A DNA stretch of 64,000 nt from Gonocerus acuteangulatus. Lineage: Eukaryota; Arthropoda; Insecta; Hemiptera; Coreidae. Position 1 is the first letter of the stretch; each line of letters starts with the position of its first letter. The position numbers and the translations under genes were made by a program. Below are positions 56,167 to 64,000 of this stretch, piece after piece. The notes beneath the pieces were generated by a model. The model had not been told where the DNA came from and did no database searches. It was given only the letters and a program-made list of their open reading frames with translations. The stretch covers positions 54,571,359-54,635,358 of the forward strand of contig OX328132.1 of assembly GCA_946811695.1 (NCBI GenBank), read 5' to 3'.

Positions 56167-56605
56167 TTAAAGCAAATTGTCTCTAGGCCACCTCCGCTTC
56201 AGCCTTCTATGGGGATTTTGGAACGAGAATAGAGAATTTATCAAAGGATTTGGATGGCCTGGGAGAATGGAATGGAACTTCTGATAGACTGATTTGGCCA
56301 GGGATTGGATAAAGGGGATATTGAAGTCATTATGGAGGGTTAAGTTCGAGACATAGTAAGGAGCATTGGATATTTTTCGAAGGATTTTGGATTGTATTGT
56401 TTGTATTCTGTAGGAATTGGAAGGTTTAGTGGAACCCCATAGTTCTAGTCCATAAGTCCATATTGGTCGGAGGACGGTATTGTATATAAGTCGTTTGTTA
56501 GTCAATGATAGTTTTGAGCGTTTGTCCAATAAGCGTGATAAAAGTCTAAAACGTCTGTTTAGTTCCTGTCTTTTCTGAGTTATGTGTGGCTTCCAAGTTA
56601 AGAAT
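56167..56605 (-). pseudogene. Jockey-like LINE ORF2 C-terminus, 5'-truncated
   Basis: From about 56605 on the minus strand: LTWKPHITQKRQELNRRFRL, LLSRLLDKRSKLSLTNKRLI, YNTVLRPIWTYGLELWGS, TIQSKILRKISNAPYYVSNL, FNIPFIQSLAKSVYQKF, HPNPLINSLFSFQNPHRR and KRRWPRDNLL before the stop. The frame is open over about 145 codons. The start lies within AT-rich repeats, so it is truncated in the thumb region. It overlaps the end of the LINE at 21779 and the one at 24914; together the three show one LINE group. The 3' untranslated part continues below 56167, with no clear poly-A. Confidence 0.9.
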
Positions 56606-56679
56606 AAGTTATATGTCTATATTATATAATATAATTCTAAGTTATATGTCTATATTATATAATATTATTTATTCATCAG

Positions 56680-56900
56680 TTCCGTAACAGGTCACGAGGG
56701 GTAGAGTTATCTGTTTTTTAGCATATGTTTCGGCCGCCGGATTCCTTCATCTGCAGCTACCCATCAAGCTAAACCTACACATAATCTGAGATTCCGATTT
56801 CTGTCCGCTAACGACGAAACCAGAAGATAAATGTGGAAGGGGGACTCGAACCCGTTTCTCTTGCGTTTAGGATTCAGCACACTATGGAAGTCATTATTTT
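56680..56900 (-). mobile_element. tRNA-derived SINE sharing the family 2 3' end
   Basis: Minus strand: GGGTTCGAGTCCCCCTTCC (about 56839-56857) is a B-box. The body ends GGCGGCCGAAACATATGC then CCTCGTGACCTGTTACGG, matching the 3' end of the SINEs at 31478 and 31935, while the head differs. Confidence 0.7.
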
Positions 56901-56904
56901 GCCA

Positions 56905-57420
56905 AATGAAAGTAGGGTACTTTTTGACCTGAACAAGAAAAAATAGTGAGAACGAGAAAAACCCAGTTCGTTGGATGTTTCTAATCCTTTTTTTCAATAG
57001 ATACGCATATGAATTTTTTCCCAATAATAACCAAGTGTATGGAGTATTGATTGAAGTTTTTATATTTTTCACAGGTTCTTGATACGAAAAACATAACAAA
57101 CTTTGGAAAAATACAACTGTCTTATAAAGGGACCAAATATAAGAGAAATAAACCTTGTCGAGATTTAAAAGAACGAAACAAAAGACGCCATTAATCTCAG
57201 AAATTCCTAAGTGAATAGCTACTTGTCATGGGCTTGGCATCGCCGCCTAGCTTCAGCAGACTTGTACGAGACTAATTTTAAAAGTTAGCAAGTTAAAAAT
57301 GTCATTCAATCTTTCCACTTAACTTTCAGCCTTTCCATCAACCCATTCATTCATTAGAACCTTCTGTAGGTCTCATTTATCCGTTGGTTAATGTCATGTG
57401 ACGTAGAATAAAACCTCTCC
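56905..57420. other. Unassigned sequence
   Basis: No gene or known repeat seen. Confidence 0.45.
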
Positions 57421-57422
57421 TT

Positions 57423-57562
57423 TTAGCGCGGCTCCTCCCTCCCTTCTTAGGGAGGAAACCCGCTTATGAGGTTGACCTCATAATGCAATCCGGAAGTGCC
57501 GAGTAAAACAATTCATATTTCAGAACTTATATATCAGAAAAATAACGGTGGTTCAAATTTCT
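57423..57562 (-). mobile_element. Family B 3'-end fragment
   Basis: TTAGCGCGGCTCCTCCCTCC, CTTAGGGAGGAAACCCGCTT, CAATCCGGAAGTGCC, AATAACGGTGGTTCAAATTT. The terminal hairpin is retained. It stops abruptly at the next repeat. Confidence 0.8.
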
Positions 57563-57690
57563 ATATACAGGGTGTCCCCAGAATAAGCTGTCAAACTTCG
57601 GGAATTGATGCAGGATGGAGAAACAAAGAAAAAAAGGCCTTGGGCATTTATCTCGTTTTTGCTTCGTTACAGAGAAAAAACGAAAAAAAA
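57546..57690 (+). repeat. Insect-type TACAGGGTGT repeat
   Basis: TATACAGGGTGTCCCCAGAA, TGTCAAACTTCGGG, then AAAGAAAAAAAGGCC. A counterpart lies on the minus strand at 2240-2435. Confidence 0.5.
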
Positions 57691-57756
57691 AAAACCAACT
57701 AAAACACACAAAAAGGCATTCTTAAATAATCTCTATATAAAAATCATCTTAAGTAT

Positions 57757-57998
57757 CATGGGCGTATATAAGGGGGGAACTGAGGGGGCTGCAGCCCCAG
57801 AAATTTTGTTTTTGTGAGAACATTTCATGTAAAAAAGCCTATAACAACGAAAAATGTCTTCTAGATTTACTAGGCGTTTAGAGGAATTTAAACTCACCAT
57901 TTTACAATAAAATATTTAAAATTCTCCCTACATCCCAAATGCTTAGGTGCTACCAGCCCCCCCCCCCCCCACGATTTTTTTTTCTACATACGCTAGTG
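57757..57998. mobile_element. hAT-type MITE, copy 2 (242 bp)
   Basis: CATGGGCGTATATAAGGGGGG at the left and CTACATACGCTAGTG at the right, flanked by TTAAGTAT (57749-57756) and TAAAGTAT (57999-58006), an 8-bp duplication with one mismatch. It includes a C run (57957-57970). Confidence 0.85.
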
Positions 57999-58009
57999 TA
58001 AAGTATATA

Positions 58010-58450
58010 AAACATATACCACCATATTCCACACCCTCCACCCATCCATCCCCCCCCGAAAAAACAACAAAAAATCTTCTCGGTCGAATAAAGTAACTGT
58101 AATGTGTAGCTGCAAGTTCGACATAATTTAAAATACATAGCTACTTTCCTTCGGATGGATGTGCTGAAACACAAAACAAAAAAAAACATTCAATTATTAT
58201 TAACGATCAGGTGCATTTATTTTCTGACGATTCTGCATCGAAAAATTGTCGACACTTGTCCGAGCGGTCCGTCCAAAGCGCCTTAGAAGCTATGAAATAG
58301 AATAAAATAGGTTGAAAATTCATTATTTTATATCTCGAGTTTGGAAAATGATATCCATATGAGCCTTTCACTAATTCATTAGTTTTAGAGAGTAGATTAA
58401 AGGAATAGTACAATTTTTAAACAATAAGTTATTAATATATATTTTTAAAA
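58010..58450. other. Unassigned sequence
   Basis: No gene seen. Confidence 0.45.
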
Positions 58451-58530
58451 CGCATCTGCTCCTAGACCATTAGCGCCGGGGAAGCATGGCTGCCAGCTAC
58501 CTTTGCTTCTCGCAATTAAAAAAGACACAG
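58450..58530 (-). mobile_element. Degenerate SINE tail
   Basis: Minus strand: GCTGGCAGCCATGCTTCCCC then GGCGCTAATGGTCTAGGAGC and AGATGCG. The loop TAATGGTC and left stem arm are intact; the right arm (GATGCGTT) is degraded. Confidence 0.55.
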
Positions 58531-58934
58531 TAACCTAGGCTCAATGGGTAAACTATTATTTTGTTTGTCGGTTTCCCCTTTATTTTTTCAATTACAAAAT
58601 AAAAAGAATATCAAAATATGTAGCAAAATTATGTATTTATGGTAGAATATGTGAAAATATGGAGTTTTGACAATATATGTAAAACGAAAAACGGTTTAAA
58701 TGCTTTAAAACGTGCAGAATTACATCAACGCTTACGATTTACGAATCAGAAAAAAAAATATATATACAATAACATCTGTTCCGTAGTCATGATATTTCTA
58801 CGTTTGATTGTTCGATGGCTATTATTGAGAGTCTTACAATGAAAAAAATTGTCATGAACAGTTAATTTTGGCAAAACGATTACGTGTTAACTCATGTTTT
58901 GGGTAAAGGGATCATGGCATTTTTGGGCGCAGAC

Positions 58935-59052
58935 GGTAATTTTGTCAACAGGCCCCGAAATGAGAAAATTCCTTGCGGCAGGCAGGACTCGAACTCCGAT
59001 CTCCTGCTTGTGAATCCAAGGCCTGAGTAACTTGACCACGAGGTGACCCATC
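58935..59052 (-). mobile_element. tRNA-derived SINE head (family 1 relative)
   Basis: Minus strand: GGGTCACCTCGTGGTCAAGT (A-box region), GGAGTTCGAGTCCTGCC (B-box) and GCCGCAAGGAATTTTCTCAT. The body is diverged and the tail not recognised. Confidence 0.7.
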
Positions 59053-59164
59053 ATGGATATTTCATTATTGATGATTCACCACCACATCAAAGCAGATGCT
59101 GTCATATATTAAATAGAAAATATATCTGGTTACTGTATTCACATCAACAGGTATGAAGACTATG

Positions 59165-59222
59165 GTCGCTTCTATATTAATGATTTGCCATCAGCTCTGT
59201 ATAAAAGTTGTCAAGTAGTACA
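59165..59222 (+). pseudogene. Short reverse-transcriptase scrap before poly-A
   Basis: FYINDLPSALYKSCQVVHV matches the stretch between motif B and motif C (L-x-YINDLP) of CR1/L2-type reverse transcriptases. The YADD box itself is not present; a stop and poly-A follow. Confidence 0.4.
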
Positions 59223-59238
59223 TGTATAAATGTTGGAA

Positions 59239-59239
<1 letters not shown>

Positions 59240-59286
<47 letters not shown>
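59240..59286. repeat. Poly-A tract (47)
   Basis: Uninterrupted A run. Confidence 0.97.
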
Positions 59287-59288
<2 letters not shown>

Positions 59289-59289
59289 G

Positions 59290-59930
59290 TTTTTTTTTAT
59301 TAGAAACCATAGTTTTAGATCAATTAATATGAACAAACCTGTAAAATCTCCAACTTAGAAGAAAGGCGAGTTAAAAATTGAACAAAATCGGTCTACTAGG
59401 TGTCCATGTTTCCTCAAAACCTCACTCAAGACCAACATTTTAATTTTAATTTTGTTTTATTGCTGAGAAACTTGCTATATAACATCTAAAACTAATGATA
59501 ATTTATGAAACTCAACTCTTCGGGCGTTGCCCCTTGACTCCGCCGGGGGGGGGGATCCCCCTCGACCCCCACATTCCTTTCTACTTTGAGCCAACTGCTA
59601 AAATTAAAAAAACTAAAACAAAAAAAAAAAAAACAAACAAAAAAACAGGGAACATGCTTTAGCCACTCATTTTTAGCATGTTTCTGTTGACTCTTTTCTG
59701 TGTACTCATTTTTTCCCATCTCCATCTCAACTTGCTGATTTACTGAACGCAGTTATTTACGTTCGCGCTTCTCTCTACATTTGTCAGCGTTAGTTTTCAC
59801 CGCTAATTTATGAGGAAGCTCGCCTTTCTTTCGGCAACGATATATTTTTCACTTGGTGCTTCCAGGCGTTAAAGTATTACTAGAATGAAGAGGACATTAG
59901 TCCTAAGAAGTCGACAAGCTAAAAATCTTT
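59290..59930. other. Unassigned sequence
   Basis: No gene seen; G run and C-rich patch at 59540-59570, A-rich at 59615-59645. Confidence 0.45.
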
Positions 59931-60340
59931 CATCAGCTGAAATACCTTCAATCAGCTGACCAAACTCTCATGAGGTGAAGCTCCTCCGATCAGCGAAATA
60001 ACTTCCATTAGCTGACCAACCCATCATGAGCTGAAGCTCCTCCGATCAGGGAAATACCTCCCATCAGATTAGTGACTTATTATCAGCTGAAGCACCTCCG
60101 ACCATCTGAAATATCTCCTATAAGCTGAAATACCTACCAACAGCTCTACAATCTCCCGTAAGCTCAAGCACCACCGATCAGCTGAAATAACTCCCATCAG
60201 CTGAATATATCCTATCAGATAAAATATTTCCTGTCAGCTGAACTACTCCTGGTTAGCGGAAATACCTCGGATTGGTTGAATTAGCTCAGATCAGCTGAAG
60301 AACATCCTGTGAGCTGAAGCACCTCCTATCAGCCAAACTA
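59930..60340. repeat. Degenerate short-unit array rich in CAGCTGA
   Basis: About twenty loosely repeated units of 18-20 bp on the pattern ATCAGCTGAAATACCTCC. Exact CAGCTG occurs at about 59936, 59954, 60093, 60179, 60198, 60236 and 60293, and AGCTGA variants fill the gaps. No coding frame spans it. Confidence 0.85.
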
Positions 60341-60344
60341 CATA

Positions 60345-60626
60345 CAATCTACGGAAACAGCTGGACCGAGAATGATCTCTTTGTGGTATCATTTTCCGCC
60401 CACACCTCGGTGGCGTTTGCGACTGGTTAGGTTAAAGCTAAAGCATATTACATGCTATAATAGGAAAATCGGTTCTACTCCAAACTAAAATATAACTGTC
60501 TACTTAGTTGATGTATTTTCTGTTTTATTCTAACATCATTAGGTGTAAAGATTCTAAAGAAATGAGAGAGATGCTGCCATCTGGCATAATCGCATTATTC
60601 GAATCAGTTTTTTACATGTAAGGGCT

Positions 60627-60689
<63 letters not shown>

Positions 60690-62155
60690 AAAAGAGGAAT
60701 CTACTGACAATGAAATTAAGGAAGAGCTTGTCTCGTTATCTTCATGTCTTTCGGTGAAATGTGCTCTATTTGCGTACCTATTTCAGACAAAAACGGCAAC
60801 CTGAGTCCTGTTTTCCGTTGTGTTTTTTTAAAGGATGCGCAGAGAATAATGTTTGATGATAATTGACTACGCCGAGACGGGGTTGGCTGTATCGGTCCCA
60901 CAGAAGGCGATCGCTTAAAATCTACCGAGGAGCTTTTTGCTGGCCATCTCTAAGGATTAGCTTAAGCTAGCCACTGCAAAACAATCAGTTCGGAAAGCGC
61001 CTTTTTGCTCGAGCTCCGAACAGACGGACCACCACTAATGCCCTTATTCAAGTGAATTATACACGGTATTATTTTCCTTTATTAACTTCCTGAGGATCAG
61101 TTTGCCCTTTTTGCCCGCTCCAATTCCTCTCCCTTCCCCATTATCCTACTCTCCTAACTCACAATATTCGGAAAGGAATACATAGTAGTTTATATTCACT
61201 CATTCATGTAAAGGAATAAAATATGACACAGCGAATTAAAGAAGATCATTACTGTTTGGTTTCCTTAAAATGTATAAACTGAAACACCAGTTTTCACAGT
61301 CATAATTTATTTTCTATTTTATTGCGTATTAAGTATACTTTTAATTAGTTTCTCTCTATGTGACTTAGATCATGAATAAGACAACGCGTTTCCACCCTCC
61401 CTCTATAGGAAGGATACCTGCTGATGATGCACAGTGAGGCCGAATGACCAAAAACCAGAAAAAAAAAATCAATATCTTTTGAACGACTGATCCCATTGAT
61501 CTCATTCGATTAAGAATAAAAAAAATATATTGGAGTGATGTGAAGAAGTTTAGCTTACAATCAGTACTAAGACTTTAGAATTTGTACCCAAAAATACTCG
61601 GTTCAAATTCCACTAGATTGATTTAGTTGTGTTTTTTTCTGGTGTCTCTGCCTTTCCAAACACAATATCACATGTGGTAATTGCACGTCAAGAACTAAAA
61701 ATGACCTACTATTATTATTTCAAAAAATTGTTTAAAGCTTTGGGAAATTCCTGCTTTCTCAGGCTTTTTCAGAAAACTGGCCGAGAGCTGCTGTTGCTAT
61801 TATTTTGGAACCATGGAGTAAACTGTTGAGGACATACCAATTCTGCCGTAAATTGCATCTTGACTGCTTATAACCTCAAGAATGACTGAAAATTTACGAA
61901 TCAAATTGCCATAGATTTTTGTTATTTCTGATGTCAAAGATGGGTCTGCGAAAAATCTGGAGGTGTTGCATATCACTGTCGCACAAATGCAACACGGATT
62001 TCAAGTTTTTTATTAATTCTTCTTGAAATCTTTTTTTTTTTTTTTTGGTTTCTTTATCTGGAAGAGTTGCATTTGTGGTTCTCCAATTGTAAAAATACAT
62101 AGAATAAAAATTGTAATAATACCGAACTAACAAAATAATTTACATGAATTTCAAT
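60345..62155. other. Unassigned sequence with a long poly-T
   Basis: No gene recognised. Contains poly-T 60629-60685 and, at 61388-61435, a heavily degraded family B 3' end (AACGCGTTTCCACCCTCCCT). The minus frame at 61894-62133 has a KxxFQEEL helix but no secure match. Confidence 0.4.
60629..60685. repeat. Poly-T tract (57)
   Basis: Uninterrupted T run followed by ATAAAAAAGAGG. It may be the tail of a minus-strand retroposon lying to its right, but none was recognised. Confidence 0.97.
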
Positions 62156-62168
62156 AATACTAAAAGAG

Positions 62169-62217
62169 CCGGCGCTAATGGCCAAGTTGTATATGCGCCT
62201 TAAAAAAAAGAAAAAAA
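62169..62217 (+). mobile_element. Hairpin-only SINE tail insertion with 13-bp target duplication
   Basis: AATACTAAAAGAG at 62156-62168 and 62218-62230 flank only CC, the hairpin GGCGC (62171-62175) TAATGGCC ... GCGCC (62195-62199) and an A-rich tail. No SINE head is present. Confidence 0.9.
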
Positions 62218-62378
62218 AATACTAAAAGAGGAAAAAGGAGGAAATAAATTTATTAAAAATTATATCCGTATTTATAGACGTATTAAAGGAATAGGGTACG
62301 ACTTTATCGATCCTCTAGCATTGAAAAGAAATAAGGAAATGTAAAAAAATGTATATATTGGGTGATGTTTTAGAAGAA

Positions 62379-62379
<1 letters not shown>

Positions 62380-62440
<61 letters not shown>
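62380..62440. repeat. (TA)n microsatellite at family A left end
   Basis: TA run directly before GCTGTGCCCGCGACTTCG. Confidence 0.97.
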
Positions 62441-62441
<1 letters not shown>

Positions 62442-62783
62442 CTGTGCCCGCGACTTCGTCCCCGTGGATAGTGACTTAGGGCTGAATTTTTGAAATATCT
62501 TTTTGTTTATTTTGGATTATAAACGCCGTCGTATGGGTATTTTAAAAAAAATTACTTTACAGTAATGCTTCTCTATACGCGATATTAGACGTATAGCCAT
62601 CGGGGATCAAGGATACAGGCTGCTAGGATTGCTAAAATGTGATAGAGCCACTAAGAGTGTCTGACAGACAGCAGACATACAGACTAAATTCTAAATATCA
62701 TTGTTTTGGGTACTATTGCGTTGATAAAGGCCCCCCAATTTCTCATATATCTCCCATGTGCAGACAGCGATCCTATAGAATTT

Positions 62784-62790
<7 letters not shown>
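62441..62790 (+). mobile_element. Family A element, copy 2
   Basis: GCTGTGCCCGCGACTTCGTC, CGCCGTCGTATGGGTATTTT, CGATATTAGACGTATAGCC, CAGACAGCAGACATACAGAC and end AGAATTTTATTATATA, in the same order as the inverted copy at 44945-45322. Flanked by (TA)n on both sides. Confidence 0.85.

Positions 62791-62844
<54 letters not shown>
62787..62844. repeat. (TA)n microsatellite at family A right end
   Basis: TA run. Confidence 0.97.
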
Positions 62845-62846
<2 letters not shown>

Positions 62847-62849
62847 TTT

Positions 62850-63290
62850 CCAATTTTCCACATTTTGTCATTAACTAGTATGATGACCTATAATAGAAAC
62901 TTCCATTAACAAATATACCTCGGGTATTAATGCTACTCAAGAAAACTGGGGGAAAATGTTGAAGGGACATTTGTAGAAAAGGTGTCCCCTCATATTGGTG
63001 TGTTTGAGAAGAGAAGTAGAGGCCGGAACCATATTGGAATTCAAGACTTGTCTTCCCAGAGAGAAGGGAACAAATCTATCAATTAAGAGACAAATACGTG
63101 GGAAGAAGTCTAAAGACACGTGGATTCAATAAGAAGACGGTCAAACTCTTCCTTTCCCGCTTTATCGTATCCGATGTCCCACCATTTCTATCTCCATTCC
63201 TCCATAATTCTATTCTCGAACTTTCTATCTTCCAGACTTACCACTTTGTCTTCCTCTCCGTTTTCCCTTTACTACGTCCCTTCCTCCCTG
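62850..63290. other. Unassigned sequence
   Basis: No gene seen. Confidence 0.45.
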
Positions 63291-63292
63291 TT

Positions 63293-63425
63293 AGCGCGTT
63301 TCCTCTTTCCCTCCATAGGCAGGAAACCCGCTTATGAGGTTGACTTGATGACTCAATCCGAAATTTCCGACTGGAAACTATTTCACGTTTTAGAAACTAT
63401 TGATTACGAAAATAACGGTGATATA
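63293..63425 (-). mobile_element. Family B 3'-end fragment
   Basis: TTAGCGCGTTTCCTCTTTCC, AGGCAGGAAACCCGCTTATG, then AATAACGGTGATATATATGG. The hairpin is partly preserved. Confidence 0.75.
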
Positions 63426-63550
63426 TATGGGTCTTTTTGCGAAGACTACATCCAGTTACTTTGAAGTATCTGTCGTAATTTTAAACAGTGGTTTTGGTAC
63501 TTACGGATTAGCTTGCAGGTTTTTTGCAGGTTATCTATTTTCTTCTTTAC

Positions 63551-63708
63551 AGGTTATCTAAGGTTGGAAACCATATTATATAAATATAGTAATCAAAAGT
63601 TAATATCGTAATAAAAAGTATTTAAAATCACTGTAATCACTACTAAAAGTAACTTTTTTTGACTCCTATATTCATATAATATGGTTTCTAACTAACCCTT
63701 AGATAACT
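63551..63708. repeat. Hairpin with 55-bp imperfect arms
   Basis: AGGTTATCTAAGG...GAAACCATATTATAT (63551-63602) faces ATATAATATGGTTTC...CCTTAGATAACTT (63650-63708). The spacer is about 47 bp. Small foldback or MITE. Confidence 0.85.
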
Positions 63709-63709
63709 T

Positions 63710-64000
63710 GTATTTGTAAGTATTACTTTTAGGCGTGCAAAACATAAATGAAAATAAGCAGAATATATTTCAGAATGCAATATTTATTAATAAAAAGGTT
63801 CATATTCAAAAAAATCACTGGTAATTGTGAAGATTTGGGGCCCCTTACCGATTTTTTTGTCATGTGGGTCTATAACACATTATATTTTATATTTATTTCG
63901 CATTATGGGCATACGTGATATGCGTCTACTCGCTCAAGAAGATATCAAAACTCTAGTCAATCCAACTCGTTCGAATTAATAGAATTCTATTAATTTTTGT
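63710..64000. other. Unassigned AT-rich sequence
   Basis: No gene seen to the end of the window. Confidence 0.45.

Noticed and set aside
61894..62133. Possible fragment of another arthropod multi-copy protein (minus strand)
   Set aside because: Only a short KxxFQEEL and a weak downstream similarity; not enough to name.

Overview
This window looks like intergenic DNA from an animal nuclear genome, most likely an arthropod. It is AT-rich, holds a dozen long (TA)n tracts and several long poly-A/poly-T tracts, and has no long intact open reading frame. The arthropod call rests on three things: the 5S rRNA head of a SINE at 20123, which has the metazoan/insect-type 5S sequence; a broken copy of a protein family that is multi-copy in arthropod genomes (5119-6766); and a mix of Jockey-like, R2-like, RTE-like and mariner remnants. 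No host gene with recognisable exons was found. Almost everything that can be supported is a mobile element or its remains.

Layout. 1-1885: copy 1 of a Helitron/Helentron-like non-autonomous family (family B) with a (TA)n core. 3263-3767: internally deleted mariner that keeps only the DNA-binding half of transposase. 3823-4160: foldback element with hammerhead-core-like motifs, then a LINE C-terminal fragment. 5119-6766: pseudogene of the arthropod multi-copy family. 8326-8484: tRNA-derived SINE. 10278-11832: family B copy 2. 12475-13310: decayed 81-bp minisatellite. 14164-14430: hAT-type MITE. 16678-16822: 51-bp tandem repeat. 16873-18690: R2-like endonuclease and RTE-like LINE fragments. 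19019-21230: a nest of SINEs, including a full-length 5S-derived SINE with a perfect target-site duplication. 21572-23180: foldback element split by a Jockey-like LINE with a 15-bp target duplication. 23670-24322: long foldback element. 24914-25438: second Jockey-like 3' end. 26695-26830: GC-rich foldback. 27462-27640: SINE. 31478-32205: two copies of another tRNA-derived SINE. 32740-34140: AT-rich palindromic repeats. 34585-35391: hAT-like element. 43638-44290 and 55380-56605: more LINE remains. 44945-45322 and 62441-62790: two copies of a (TA)n-flanked family. 47713-49041: family B copy 3. 57757-57998: second complete hAT-type MITE. 59930-60340: array rich in CAGCTGA.

How the parts relate. 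The most interesting thread is a short 3' hairpin module, GGYGC-TAATGRCC-...-GCRCC followed by an A-rich tail. It ends the 5S-derived SINE and the tRNA-derived SINEs, varies between GGCGC/GCGCC and GGTGC/GCACC in a compensatory way, and also occurs alone as two insertions with perfect 13-bp target duplications. This suggests one LINE machinery serving SINEs with different RNA heads through a shared tail hairpin. A second thread is a recurring CTGANGA-stem-GAAA motif, like the core of hammerhead ribozymes described in Penelope-like elements, which is present at several loci and arranged head-to-head in two foldback elements. All assignments were made by reading the sequence; no database search was run.
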